DNA of 64,000 nucleotides from Flavobacterium terrisoli. GTDB taxonomy: Bacteria > Bacteroidota > Bacteroidia > Flavobacteriales > Flavobacteriaceae. This document shows, piece by piece, positions 11,112 to 20,007 of this stretch. Position 1 is the first letter of the stretch. Every line of letters starts with the position of its first letter. Location: assembly GCF_030167905.1 (NCBI RefSeq), contig NZ_JARGNA010000008.1, positions 229,315-293,314 of the forward strand, given 5' to 3'. The notes below the pieces were generated by a model, which saw only the letters and a list, made by a program, of their open reading frames with translations, had not been told where the DNA came from and made no database searches. The translations under genes and the position numbers were made by a program.

Positions 11112-14100
11112 TTATCGAATTACTTTCTTGGTCACTGTCACTCCATCAGTGGTTGTAATTTGAATCAATAGCACTTCGTTGGCCAATCCGCCGCTCACTG
11201 TAGTTTGTGTTGCGTTGATATCTTTTCTCTCTATCAGCAAACGACCTCTGATATCAAATACTTTCACCGATTCCATTACAAAGTCTCCGGTTGAAATCAC
11301 AAAGTTGTTGTCGTTGTTTTTATAGATAACTATCTGATTGGCTGTCAATACGGGGTTTTCAATACCTAAAGCATTGTTGGTAAATATAATATTGAAACGG
11401 CTGTCAAAAGTACCGGCTTCGGTAACAAAAGTATAATCGCCTTGGGTCAAATCGTGTACCATATTCAAAAGAGTATCTTCAATGTAAACCTTTTGGGATT
11501 CAAACAAACCATCAAAGTTAGACAGTTTTATTTGGTAAGTAGATGCTTCAATTGATTTATATCCTATCGGAATAACATCATTTTCATTAAAAGGCAATGC
11601 CCGTCCCTGAATAGACAATTTCTTATCTTCCTGCAACACATAGAAAGTTACTGCGTTACCAACATCAACCATTTCGCCATCAAATCCACGATCTAGTCCT
11701 GTATTGGTCGCATTTTGGATATAAGCAATCAACATTTGTTTGAAACCACCATCAGCATTGGAAATATCGAGCCAAAAACGGTGGCGCTCCAAATCATCAA
11801 ATGAAGAAGTCATATTCGCCGGTGGATTACTCATTCTAAAGAACTGATCATTGTTACCGGCCAATCGCATGCTGTTTTTAAAGGATAAATTTCCTGAAGA
11901 CAAACCTTTAACAAAGAATCCTTGTCCTGAAGCTATTTTACCATTTGGAATACTGTTATTCAAACCTGAATTCACTGAGCTGGATCCGGTTCCTACGCCA
12001 CCGGCATAATTGTACAACGCATAATCATTCGTGGTATAATTTCCGGCTGTGATTGGCGTGTTGTGTGTCCATAAATAAATAGTGGCATCAATCAACGGTA
12101 CATTGTTGGCATCCGATAAAAAGGCATTGGCACTCAAAGCACTTGGATATGGATTTCCGAACAAGTTAAACTGATTTGCTCCACCAACAACCGGGATCGA
12201 TATATTTCCTGTATGAGGCACTCCAACAAATGAACCTGCATAAACATTTGGTGTCACTTCATTAAATGGTGCCACTTCAGGTGTTCTGACAAGGTATCCT
12301 TTTCCGGCTACCATTGGCGTTGATGTATTGGCATAAGCCCAATTCCCTGCTGCAGAATCAAAATAGAAGAACAATGGCGAATTAGGAGAAAAATTCAATA
12401 ACGTTTGACCACTTACCGGTGATGACCAATAGATATAGTCATAAATCTTAATTGGCGTACTGGTTCTTTTATAGGTAATGTTTCCAGTGTTTGTAATTGG
12501 CACCGAATTAAGGGTCGTATTCACCTGAACTAAACTGGCATTATTCTGGAAAGTAAGCGAACCTCCAATAACCCTTACGTCATTTTGAACGGTTAAAGTG
12601 TGTCCCGAATTAAAGTTTACCGTTCCGGATTGCACCTCAACAGAACAAGCATCAATACTTGCCGTAGAAGAATAATTACCGGCGAATATTACTTTGATGC
12701 TTGATGATGGCAAACCATTATTCCATGACGAACCGTTCCATGTGGTTGATGGGAAACTAATGGAAACCGAATTGGTATAAACCACCGGACAACTTCCACT
12801 TTGAAGTACAACACGATAATATCGCACACCTGAGAAAGTACCTATTGCTGCTGAAGTTAAGGTTGCTGTGGTATTGGCGATAGTAGTCAAACCAGTTGTA
12901 AATGCTGAATCAGTAGCATATTCCCAACGCACTATTGTTCCGGATGAACCAACTAATGTCAGATCACTTGCTGTCGTATTACCACAAAGCAATTGTGTAC
13001 TCGATAGTGTTCCAAGAGTTGGTGTTGGCGAAACTGTAATGGTTGTTGTGCCGCTTGTTGAACAGCCATTGGCTCCTACTACAGTACCGGTATAAACAGT
13101 TGTAGCATCTGGTTTTGCATAAATGACACCTGTTGGTGTACCACTGATATATTGCGTAGCTGCAGTAGAATCAAAATACAAACCGGTTGGTGGTGCCCAA
13201 CTAACTTCTACCGCGAGACTTCCCGTAATTTTCACATTGTCAACCGCCCAACCGTAATCCCAGGTTGCATCATATAAGAACCTAATCTTCACATTCGAAT
13301 TACCCACATAACTATTCATGCTAACTGTAGCATTGGAAAAAGCAGATGCTGTACCTTGAGTGGCCAGGAAACTGGTTAATATTGCCCAATTGGCTCCATT
13401 GTCAATGGACACTTCCACTCTGGCTTTATTTCCTCCGATATACCTCAAATAATGATAAAAATTCAAAGAGGCAGAAGTATAACCTACCAAACTGATAGAA
13501 GGCGATTCTAAATAAGTTATCGTTCTATTGGTTCCCGGACTTCCCTGAGCATCAGAATTAGTCATATAAAATTGTGAGGCATCATTGCTGCTTGCGTTAA
13601 AAGTCCAATAGGAACTGGCATAAGCATAAGGACTTGTTCTCAATGTCCATGCCGAATTGGCAATGATTCCACCTGTTGAAAGATTGGTTTTGATCCAGTT
13701 ATTGGTTGCCGCATTGAAATTCTCGTTAAAAATAATAACCGGAGTTGCGGCAGCTAAACTGGCACTTAACAGTTGTATGCTTCCTTGGCAAATAGTTGCT
13801 GTAGCTGGAACTATACTCACCGCTGGCGGTTCCGGTTTTACCGTTACCGTATATGAAATGACTGAAGTACATAATCCTCCCGACGATTGTGAAGCGGTCA
13901 AGGAATATGTGGTGGTGGTAGTTGGTGCAAAAGTATATCCTGCAGCAATTGAGCCTGAAAGCCCTACGGTAGTATTCCAGCTAAATAAGTTATAGGAAGA
14001 CGCACCAGTTATTGTTACCAATCCGGTAACATCGTTTTGACAAATGGTTGTTGATGATCCGCTAAATGAAATGGCCGGAGCGGCAGTAACAGTAGCCGTT

Positions 14101-16967
14101 ACCGGTGTTAACAGAGAGCGACAAATATTGGAAAACTTCCAGTTATAAGCATAGAGATAAAAAGTACTGTCAAAACCATTTCCTGTAACATTGGCAATGG
14201 TAGAGGTATAAGGATAAGAAGCACTGTCAATGTTGGAGATTATACCGGCTGCCGGTAGTGTTTGAAAGTAAACAAAATAATTTCCTACTGTCAAATCTAA
14301 TGCAAAAGTAATAGTTTGCGCTGTATTTCCTCCGGCTACACTCGTAACGTAAGGATAGGACGCAATTTGAACATTAGAGCTATTCCTGAAAACCAGGGTT
14401 CCGCTCTGACCGGAAACCATTGGATAAATATCAAAAGATTGTAATGTAGTCGCGGTAGTAACCGAAAAACTAACAAAGGTTGATGTTGTCTGAACCCCTA
14501 ATGCACCACCTTGTAATAACGGAGATATCGGCCCAACCGGAACCAATCCTCCCGGTGCTCTCGATTGTGCATAATAAGTAGTGGTTGAAGACAATGTTGG
14601 TGTAACAAAATTATTTCCGGTTCCAACCAACGTTGTCCCGGCTGCATCTGAATACCATTCTATTGTTGAACCTGAAGCTCCTATGGCCTGCAAAGTGGTA
14701 GAACCTCCACCACAAAGCGTTCCATTGGTAACACTCAATGATATTGACGCTGCACAATCTGTACTAAATGCTTCAATATTACTCCAGACACTTCTGTCCG
14801 TTCCAAGGCATTTACCACGAACCCATACATAATATAATGTCGCAGGAGTCAATCCTGTAATAGTGGCTGTAGTAATGCCAAAGCCAACAGTTCCTGTTGG
14901 TGTTACTGAAAAACCAGGTGTGGTATTAGAAGTGCTTACATAATATTCGTAACCATTATCAGGTTCAGGCGATGAGGCTTCCCAAGTGATGCCTGCCGTG
15001 GTGCTACCGACAGTAGTCACCACAAGATTCGCTGGCTCAAAACAAGTTGGCGATACAATAACACTAATATCATCAATCATTATTTTACTTTGATTGGCAA
15101 AACTATATCCTTGAAACCCTAGATAAAAAACACTATTGGTTACCGGCGTAAAATCGACAGTGGCTGTTTGATAAACGGTATTAATGATACTGGATAAATC
15201 CAGGATAGTATTATTCATATTGGCTTCCGATGCTCCGGTACCTAAACGAACTCTCAGGTTTTCGGCAAAAGATCCTGCACTTAAAGTATTGTACTTGAAT
15301 TTTAATCGATAGGTTACTCCTGCTGTTAAATTCAATCCCGGCGTAAAAAACCAATCATTGGTATCCGTCGCCGTATTGGTTACCAAATGGAATGAGTTTG
15401 GCGTTGAAGCAGCCAAAGTATTTTGTACTTTCCAGATTACCGCATCTGTATTATCATCTGATATGGTAAAACAAGTTGGAACCGTATTGATTGCAGTAGT
15501 ATCAAAATTTTGGAAATAAGGAATTGGAAACGCACCACAAGTCGTAGTCACCGTTACCGTTGCACTATTAAGGTTACAGTTAATTCCAATAGCCCGAACC
15601 CTAAAGTAATAAGTCGTAATCGGACTTAAACCTGAAACAACAAAACTGGTCACATTGCCCATTGAAAGGCCTGTGTAAGCCGGAAGTATTGCTGTAAAAG
15701 TATTGTTTGTGGAAACATCTATAAGATAATCTGTTGCACCCGTAACTGCTGTCCATGAAGCTGTAAAAGAATTTCCTTCAACCGTTGAAGCAGACACACC
15801 GGATGGTGGATCGATACAAGTTGTTTTTGAAGTGGAAATCATGGTGGCCAAATTGTAAACCGGTCCTCCAAGACAACCTGAATTATAAGGAATTACCCAA
15901 TAGTAATAAGTGGTGTTTGACGCCAGGGAAGTTTGCGTAAACATAGTAGCATTACTCGCACTGATTACGGTATAGGTCCCTGAAATCACATTGGTAGCAG
16001 CCCAATATGTCCCATTAACAATATCAGCACTGGTTGGCGCAACGTTAGTCGTGCTTCTGACAACCAAATAATTAGACGGTGCAGGACTCGCAGCAGTAAA
16101 GCTGTTTCCAACAAATGAAGAATTGCTGACACTGGTACTTCCTACTACAAGACCGGAAGGAACTCCTGTAGGAGTAGTACATGTTGCAGAGGGTGTAAAA
16201 GTATATTTAAGTCCGTTATTCGGATACTCTGTCAAACTGGTTCTTGCCGTACTTGAATTGGCTGTACCGGTAACGGTTTTACCAAGCCATGGAACATTTG
16301 TATTGGTTCCTGTTTGCAGACGGTTCTGAACATCACCCTGTAAAAAGACATTGCTATCTCCTCGTATACCAACCTGGGTGTTTAAAACTGTAGCATTATC
16401 AGGAGCACAGGCACCATAAGAAAGTTCAATTACGTCAGTAGTTTCTACCAATCTGATTTGGAAATTGAAATTTCCGGTAATTGATTTTCTGGCCGCATTG
16501 GTCCATTGCACTACAAAAATTCTGTTAGGCGAGCTTCCAAGCGTTTTATAAGTTATATTGTCTGTGGATGATATTAAGTCCATTCCAAGCGCACTAATCG
16601 TTCCGCCAGCAGTAAACACAGTTGCCACGCTCAATGGAAGATAAGTATTTGAAACCGGTTGGACCCCAAATGAGATAAAACCATTCGGACTGATATAACA
16701 CTGAGTCTGAACAATCCCATCATAAGTAAAATTAAATCCGATAGGTGCCTGAAATGCAGCACCGGCAGTATGGTCATCCCATGGCGCTGTATAAGCAACA
16801 GAAGGTGTTGTAAGCGCAGTGTAGGTTGAGCTTGATTCGCTAAAACTATAGGTACTAACCTGTGAATAACCGCGTTGAGAAATAAAAATAAAAAGTACTG
16901 CTGTAAAAAAAACAGGCAAAATTCTTTTTACAGAGCATAGATTTTCTTTGTTCAGCGTGGTATTCAT
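11112..16967 (-). CDS. Secreted multidomain adhesin-like protein with T9SS C-terminal sorting domain (1951 aa)
   Basis: The start is set at the ATG at 16967; the frame extends upstream only to a TTG at 16985. Signal peptide to about residue 36 (QRGYSQ). Modules: a nidogen-like N-terminal domain (about 37-245) similar to one near the end of the leftmost gene, fibronectin III-like units (about 252-369, 377-475 and 642-735), two jelly-roll/cleaved-adhesin type domains (about 482-636 and 1077-1249) and Ig/PKD-like repeats. From about 1409 (WNGSSWNNG) the protein aligns by eye with the neighbouring 1808-aa protein to the end, including the terminal sorting domain ending TVTKKVIR. Probable T9SS cargo displayed on or released from the cell surface; the ligand is unknown. 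Tandem placement and the shared C-terminal half suggest duplication and module shuffling. Confidence 0.9.
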   Translation of the reverse strand: MNTTLNKENLCSVKRILPVFFTAVLFIFISQRGYSQVSTYSFSESSSTYTALTTPSVAYTAPWDDHTAGAAFQAPIGFNFTYDGIVQTQCYISPNGFISFGVQPVSNTYLPLSVATVFTAGGTISALGMDLISSTDNITYKTLGSSPNRIFVVQWTNAARKSITGNFNFQIRLVETTDVIELSYGACAPDNATVLNTQVGIRGDSNVFLQGDVQNRLQTGTNTNVPWLGKTVTGTANSSTARTSLTEYPNNGLKYTFTPSATCTTPTGVPSGLVVGSTSVSNSSFVGNSFTAASPAPSNYLVVRSTTNVAPTSADIVNGTYWAATNVISGTYTVISASNATMFTQTSLASNTTYYYWVIPYNSGCLGGPVYNLATMISTSKTTCIDPPSGVSASTVEGNSFTASWTAVTGATDYLIDVSTNNTFTAILPAYTGLSMGNVTSFVVSGLSPITTYYFRVRAIGINCNLNSATVTVTTTCGAFPIPYFQNFDTTAINTVPTCFTISDDNTDAVIWKVQNTLAASTPNSFHLVTNTATDTNDWFFTPGLNLTAGVTYRLKFKYNTLSAGSFAENLRVRLGTGASEANMNNTILDLSSIINTVYQTATVDFTPVTNSVFYLGFQGYSFANQSKIMIDDISVIVSPTCFEPANLVVTTVGSTTAGITWEASSPEPDNGYEYYVSTSNTTPGFSVTPTGTVGFGITTATITGLTPATLYYVWVRGKCLGTDRSVWSNIEAFSTDCAASISLSVTNGTLCGGGSTTLQAIGASGSTIEWYSDAAGTTLVGTGNNFVTPTLSSTTTYYAQSRAPGGLVPVGPISPLLQGGALGVQTTSTFVSFSVTTATTLQSFDIYPMVSGQSGTLVFRNSSNVQIASYPYVTSVAGGNTAQTITFALDLTVGNYFVYFQTLPAAGIISNIDSASYPYTSTIANVTGNGFDSTFYLYAYNWKFSNICRSLLTPVTATVTAAPAISFSGSSTTICQNDVTGLVTITGASSYNLFSWNTTVGLSGSIAAGYTFAPTTTTTYSLTASQSSGGLCTSVISYTVTVKPEPPAVSIVPATATICQGSIQLLSASLAAATPVIIFNENFNAATNNWIKTNLSTGGIIANSAWTLRTSPYAYASSYWTFNASSNDASQFYMTNSDAQGSPGTNRTITYLESPSISLVGYTSASLNFYHYLRYIGGNKARVEVSIDNGANWAILTSFLATQGTASAFSNATVSMNSYVGNSNVKIRFLYDATWDYGWAVDNVKITGSLAVEVSWAPPTGLYFDSTAATQYISGTPTGVIYAKPDATTVYTGTVVGANGCSTSGTTTITVSPTPTLGTLSSTQLLCGNTTASDLTLVGSSGTIVRWEYATDSAFTTGLTTIANTTATLTSAAIGTFSGVRYYRVVLQSGSCPVVYTNSVSISFPSTTWNGSSWNNGLPSSSIKVIFAGNYSSTASIDACSVEVQSGTVNFNSGHTLTVQNDVRVIGGSLTFQNNASLVQVNTTLNSVPITNTGNITYKRTSTPIKIYDYIYWSSPVSGQTLLNFSPNSPLFFYFDSAAGNWAYANTSTPMVAGKGYLVRTPEVAPFNEVTPNVYAGSFVGVPHTGNISIPVVGGANQFNLFGNPYPSALSANAFLSDANNVPLIDATIYLWTHNTPITAGNYTTNDYALYNYAGGVGTGSSSVNSGLNNSIPNGKIASGQGFFVKGLSSGNLSFKNSMRLAGNNDQFFRMSNPPANMTSSFDDLERHRFWLDISNADGGFKQMLIAYIQNATNTGLDRGFDGEMVDVGNAVTFYVLQEDKKLSIQGRALPFNENDVIPIGYKSIEASTYQIKLSNFDGLFESQKVYIEDTLLNMVHDLTQGDYTFVTEAGTFDSRFNIIFTNNALGIENPVLTANQIVIYKNNDNNFVISTGDFVMESVKVFDIRGRLLIERKDINATQTTVSGGLANEVLLIQITTTDGVTVTKKVIR

Positions 16968-17367
16968 ATATATGTTTTGACTCAAGGCTTATTGAAACAC
17001 AATTTTACACTTTAAATGTTTGTATCTTAAATGTTTAAAATGTAAAAAACTGAAATTCCGAATCGGTAAATTTATACGAAAAGTTTAAAATAAAAAGTTT
17101 AAAAAAATAATTTTTGAAATAAATCGTCAAAATGTTAAAAAGTACCGCTGTTTCACCATTTTATAAGCATAATATTCTTATAGTTCTAATGGATTTCTTT
17201 CAATTAACATCAAATTATCACTACAATTTACAAAAAAAATCACTTAAAACAAATCAGTTAGTGCCAAAAAAAAGGCAAAAAAACAAGACAAATGATAATG
17301 CCACATAATTGTTTAAATAAAATCAATAAAAAACAAAGTGTTTTCTATCTTTGAAAAAAATAATACC
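16968..17367. other. Divergent intergenic region, very AT-rich
   Basis: Separates the minus-strand T9SS gene from the plus-strand phosphoribosyltransferase. It contains a repeated TTAAATGTTT motif near 17011-17036, long A tracts, and a plus-strand -7 box at 17346-17353. No ORF or RNA gene seen. Confidence 0.5.
17346..17353 (+). promoter_or_regulatory. -7 promoter box TATCTTTG for the phosphoribosyltransferase gene
   Basis: Matches the Bacteroidetes -7 consensus TAnnTTTG and lies 14 bp before the ATG at 17368. No TTG is found at the usual 17-23 bp upstream. Its position inside the upstream GTG extension (17338) argues that 17368 is the true start. Confidence 0.55.
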
Positions 17368-17865
17368 ATGGGGCAAAATATCATACTTAACCATCAGGAA
17401 ATAGAGCACAAAATCAGACGCATCGCTTATCAGATATACGAAACCTTTGCTGATGAAGAGGAAATTGTATTGGCAGGAATTGCCAATAACGGATATATTT
17501 TAGCCGAAAAAATAAGTGTTGTTTTAAAAAATATTTCAACGATCAATATTGTTTTATGCGAGGTAAAAATTGACAAACAAAACCCTTTCAATCCGATTAC
17601 GACTTCAATCCCAAAAGAAACCTACAGCAACAAGAATTTAATATTAGTTGATGATGTCCTAAACTCGGGAACAACACTGGTTTATGGCGTAAAACATTTT
17701 TTAGAAGTGCCAATTAAAAAGTTCAAAACCGTCGTTCTGATTGACAGAAATCACAAAAAATTTCCGGTAAAAGCAGATTTTAAAGGTATTTCCCTTTCTA
17801 CTTCATCAAAAGAACACGTTCATGTAGTGTTTGAGAAAAATAATAACTATGCCTATTTAGTCTAA
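17368..17865 (+). CDS. Phosphoribosyltransferase family protein (PyrR-like type I fold)
   Basis: A 165-aa protein beginning MGQNIILNHQ. The PRPP-binding signature is clear: a hydrophobic strand followed by acidic residues and a glycine/threonine loop (LILVDDVLNSGTTL, about residues 91-104). The length fits compact type I phosphoribosyltransferases such as PyrR or hypoxanthine phosphoribosyltransferase. Substrate cannot be decided from sequence; PyrR-like uracil or regulatory roles are possible but not shown. A GTG at 17338 would add ten residues, but that stretch overlaps the -7 box, so the ATG is preferred. It is convergent with aroK, and the two coding ends overlap by 9 bp. Confidence 0.8.
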   Translation: MGQNIILNHQEIEHKIRRIAYQIYETFADEEEIVLAGIANNGYILAEKISVVLKNISTINIVLCEVKIDKQNPFNPITTSIPKETYSNKNLILVDDVLNSGTTLVYGVKHFLEVPIKKFKTVVLIDRNHKKFPVKADFKGISLSTSSKEHVHVVFEKNNNYAYLV

Positions 17866-18375
17866 CAAGGCTAAGATTTCGTCGACTATTTTGACTGGTG
17901 TTTTGCCATCGGTATCAATCTTAACCGTTGCCTGATTGTAGTAATAACTTCGATCGAATAAGTTTTTGGCAATAAATTCCTTGAGTTCGACTTCTGATTG
18001 ATTGGCCACCAAAGGTCTTTCCCCATCGTTATTTTTAAGCCTGTCAAATAACACTTCAATAGAAGCTTTCAGATAGATTGATTTCACCTTATCTCCATTA
18101 AGCAATAAATGATTGTTGGAATAGCATGGTGTTCCGCCACCAGTACTGATTATAAGGCTTTCGCCATTATCAAGCAGTTTTTTTAATGCTGTGTGTTCCT
18201 GCTTTCTGAAATAGATTTCGCCTTTCTGCTTAAAAATCTCGGGAACAGATAATTTTGCTTCACTTTCAATTATTTTATCCAAATCCAACCATTTCATCTG
18301 CAGTTTTTCAGCCAAGATTTTACCAATAGTTGTCTTTCCAACGGCCATATACCCCACTAAAATAATTTTCTGCAT
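17857..18375 (-). CDS. aroK: Shikimate kinase
   Basis: The 172-aa protein has the family length. It phosphorylates shikimate with ATP in the chorismate pathway in the cytoplasm. Visible motifs: Walker A GYMAVGKTTIGK (residues 8-19), the shikimate-binding Asp pair in WLDLDK, and the glycine-rich STGGGTPC. The Walker A contains MAV where many family members have MGSG-like residues, as is common in Bacteroidetes. The 3' end overlaps the convergent phosphoribosyltransferase gene by 9 bp, so no separate terminator fits between them. Chorismate made here would feed the isochorismate synthase encoded at 54.9 kb. Confidence 0.92.
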   Translation of the reverse strand: MQKIILVGYMAVGKTTIGKILAEKLQMKWLDLDKIIESEAKLSVPEIFKQKGEIYFRKQEHTALKKLLDNGESLIISTGGGTPCYSNNHLLLNGDKVKSIYLKASIEVLFDRLKNNDGERPLVANQSEVELKEFIAKNLFDRSYYYNQATVKIDTDGKTPVKIVDEILALLD

Positions 18376-18447
18376 CGCAATAAAACCTTATAAATTAAGC
18401 CATTAAGACCTCTCATTAAAAAAAGCCAAATTTATAATAAAATTGCT

Positions 18448-18478
18448 TTGAAATATAAATAATAAGGCCTTATATTTG
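18448..18478 (+). promoter_or_regulatory. Promoter of the tRNA-Lys genes
   Basis: TTG at 18448-18450, a 20-bp spacer, then TATATTTG at 18471-18478: a full match to the flavobacterial -33/-7 pattern. The box ends 25 bp before the first tRNA-Lys. Confidence 0.7.
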
Positions 18479-18503
18479 CACCCGCATTCAAGAAATGAAA
18501 ATA

Positions 18504-18576
18504 GACTCGATAGCTCAGTTGGTAGAGCACAACACTTTTAATGTTGGGGTCCTGGGTTCGAGCCCCAGTCGGGTCA
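18504..18576 (+). tRNA. tRNA-Lys (anticodon TTT), copy 1
   Basis: A 73-nt cloverleaf: acceptor GACTCGA pairs with TCGGGTC, the D arm is GCTC/GAGC, the anticodon stem CAACA/TGTTG encloses loop CTTTTAA with anticodon TTT, and the T arm is CTGGG/CCCAG with TTCGAGC. The 3' CCA is not encoded. Confidence 0.95.
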
Positions 18577-18602
18577 CAATTTTTCTTTCTTTTGATGCTA
18601 AA

Positions 18603-18675
18603 GACTCGATAGCTCAGTTGGTAGAGCACAACACTTTTAATGTTGGGGTCCTGGGTTCGAGCCCCAGTCGGGTCA
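18603..18675 (+). tRNA. tRNA-Lys (anticodon TTT), copy 2
   Basis: Identical over all 73 nt to the copy at 18504, 26 bp downstream. A recent tandem duplication or ongoing gene conversion is inferred from the identity. Confidence 0.95.
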
Positions 18676-18678
18676 CAA

Positions 18679-18708
18679 AAAGTCGAACAGCATTGTTTGA
18701 CTTTTTTT
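18679..18708 (+). terminator. Terminator between tRNA-Lys and tRNA-Leu
   Basis: An 11-bp stem with one G-T pair, AAAGTCGAACA (18679-18689) against TGTTTGACTTT (18694-18704), loop GCAT, followed by a T tract. It may end the tRNA-Lys transcript or weaken read-through into tRNA-Leu. Confidence 0.65.
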
Positions 18709-18714
18709 GTTTTA

Positions 18715-18798
18715 GGCCACGTGGAGAAATTGGTAGACTTGCCATCTTGAGGGGGTGGTGTTCGAAAGGACGTGTGGGTTCGAATCCCATCGTGGTCA
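18715..18798 (+). tRNA. tRNA-Leu (anticodon GAG)
   Basis: An 84-nt class II tRNA with a long variable arm. Acceptor GGCCACG pairs with CGTGGTC, the anticodon stem CCATC/GGTGG holds loop TTGAGGG with anticodon GAG, and the T loop is TTCGAAT. CCA is not encoded. Confidence 0.93.
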
Positions 18799-18802
18799 CG
18801 AA

Positions 18803-18861
18803 TGAATCAAAAAATTGGAGAAAAATAGGAAGCTTGCTTCAGTATTTTTCTCCTTTTTTGA
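18803..18861 (+). terminator. Strong terminator of the tRNA cluster
   Basis: A long hairpin: GGAGAAAAATA (18817-18827) pairs with TATTTTTCTCC (18843-18853), the apical part GAAGC/GCTTC pairs too, and flanking TCAAAAAA/TTTTTTGA extends the base past a 2-nt bulge. A T tract follows. Confidence 0.85.
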
Positions 18862-18864
18862 TTC

Positions 18865-18929
18865 TCAAAGCGGAGCTTTGTGGGAACTTGCGAAGCAAAA
18901 TCCCTATTATTCAAAGCGGAGCTTCGTGG
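18865..18929. repeat. Pair of short direct repeats with internal hairpins
   Basis: TCAAAGCGGAGCTTTGTGG (18865-18883) and TCAAAGCGGAGCTTCGTGG (18911-18929) match at 18 of 19 positions. The first is a perfect CAAAGC-gga-GCTTTG hairpin. Function unknown. Confidence 0.6.
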
Positions 18930-19032
18930 AAAGAACGAATTCAATCTATATTTTTACCAGAGTAAAATCAGTTGAATTGAATCATTTTTTAAAAGTTTAT
19001 ATCCAAAAAAGTCATTCCTAAACATATTTGAT

Positions 19033-19046
19033 TAATTTTGTTTAAC
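19033..19046 (+). promoter_or_regulatory. Promoter and candidate operator half-site of the CarH-like regulator
   Basis: TAATTTTG (19033-19040) fits the -7 consensus and overlaps TTGTTTAAC (19038-19046). The same 9-mer forms half of an inverted repeat at the crtI promoter. Autoregulation is inferred. Confidence 0.5.
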
Positions 19047-19061
19047 TAATTCATATAAAAG

Positions 19062-19958
19062 ATGAACAACGTTAAGAGTGTCTTTAGCATAAAAGATTTG
19101 GAAAACCTTTCAGGAATTAAAGCGCATACCATTAGAATATGGGAGAAGAGATACAGCGTACTTGAACCTATGCGCACCGAAACCAATATTCGAATGTATG
19201 ATTTAACCAACCTACAGAAGCTTTTAAACATTACACTATTACACAACTACGGTTATAAAATTTCAAAAATATCCAAACTTTCAACAGAAAGAATTCCGCA
19301 ACTGGTCAACGAAATCATTTCTGAAAAAAGCGCCAAGCATCATGCGATAAGTTCGTTTAAAATGGCCATGATGAATTTTGATCAAACACTTTTCTTTTCC
19401 ACTTATAATAAACTGCTTTCCGAAAAATCGTTTAGAGAGATTTTTTATGAAGTCTTTATCCCTTTAATCAACGAAATTGGGATGCTTTGGCAAACAGATA
19501 CTATAACACCGGCGCACGAACATTTTATCTCTTACCTTATTAAACAAAAAATATTAACTAATACAGAACAAGTTCAAATAAAAGAACCAACGCGGTTAGA
19601 CAGGGTTTTCGTCTTGTATCTTCCTATGAATGAAATTCATGAATTGGGATTGATGTATTTAAACTATGAGATTTTAAGCCTTGGCTACAAAACAGTCTAT
19701 TTGGGAGAAAGCGTGCCGATTGAAAGCTTAAAAGACATGAAAAAGCACTTTGACAACATTACTTATATTTGTTACACAACGGTTGAGCCTAATAAATCCG
19801 AAATCAATAATTACATCAAAAATTTAAAACAGGAAATTCTTGAAGAATCATCGAATTTATACCTTATAGGGCGAATGATCGCAAATATAGATTCCAAATT
19901 AATTACCGAAAAAACCACTACATTTAATTCAATCAAAGAATTAGTGGATTATTTATAA
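19062..19958 (+). CDS. MerR-family regulator with B12-binding domain (CarH/LitR-like)
   Basis: A 298-aa protein. Residues about 6-75 form a MerR winged-helix DNA-binding domain (HTIRIWEKRY and RMYDLTNLQKL are typical). The middle part matches the helical cap of cobalamin-binding photoreceptors and carries the W-x9-EH motif intact (W143, E153, H154). The C-terminal Rossmann-like domain holds EIHELG (191-196), the ExHxxG motif whose His (H193) can serve as the lower axial cobalt ligand. In the CarH family, adenosylcobalamin drives tetramerisation and repression of carotenoid genes in the dark, and light releases it. The adjacent crtI-crtB-crtZ genes on the same strand support that role here. 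Light response and B12 dependence are inferred, not shown. Some MerR-B12-like regulators lack cobalamin; the preserved motifs make that less likely here. Confidence 0.85.
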   Translation: MNNVKSVFSIKDLENLSGIKAHTIRIWEKRYSVLEPMRTETNIRMYDLTNLQKLLNITLLHNYGYKISKISKLSTERIPQLVNEIISEKSAKHHAISSFKMAMMNFDQTLFFSTYNKLLSEKSFREIFYEVFIPLINEIGMLWQTDTITPAHEHFISYLIKQKILTNTEQVQIKEPTRLDRVFVLYLPMNEIHELGLMYLNYEILSLGYKTVYLGESVPIESLKDMKKHFDNITYICYTTVEPNKSEINNYIKNLKQEILEESSNLYLIGRMIANIDSKLITEKTTTFNSIKELVDYL

Positions 19959-20006
19959 GTTAAAAAATATTTTATTGTTTAACTTTTTTGTATTTTTGTT
20001 AAACAA
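19959..20006 (+). promoter_or_regulatory. crtI promoter with inverted-repeat operator candidate
   Basis: Inverted repeat TTGTTTAAC (19975-19983) and GTTAAACAA (19998-20006) with a 14-bp spacer. The -7 box TATTTTTG (19991-19998) lies between and partly within the arms, so bound protein would block the promoter. A further GTTAAA lies at 19959-19964. Confidence 0.6.
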
Positions 20007-20007
20007 T

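Noticed and set aside
13657..13995. 112-codon plus-strand open frame inside the 1951-aa T9SS gene
   Set aside because: Antisense shadow of repeat-rich coding sequence; no family resemblance.
18504..18675. Direct repeats that might suggest a CRISPR-like array
   Set aside because: The repeats are two tRNA-Lys genes, with only one short gap and no cas genes.
18495..18965. Open frame running across the tRNA cluster
   Set aside because: It reads through two tRNA-Lys genes, a tRNA-Leu and a terminator; its internal peptide repeat is only the tRNA duplication.
19975..20007. TTG start that would extend CrtI by eleven residues
   Set aside because: The extension consists of the inverted repeat and -7 box, and the ATG at 20008 gives the normal CrtI N-terminus.
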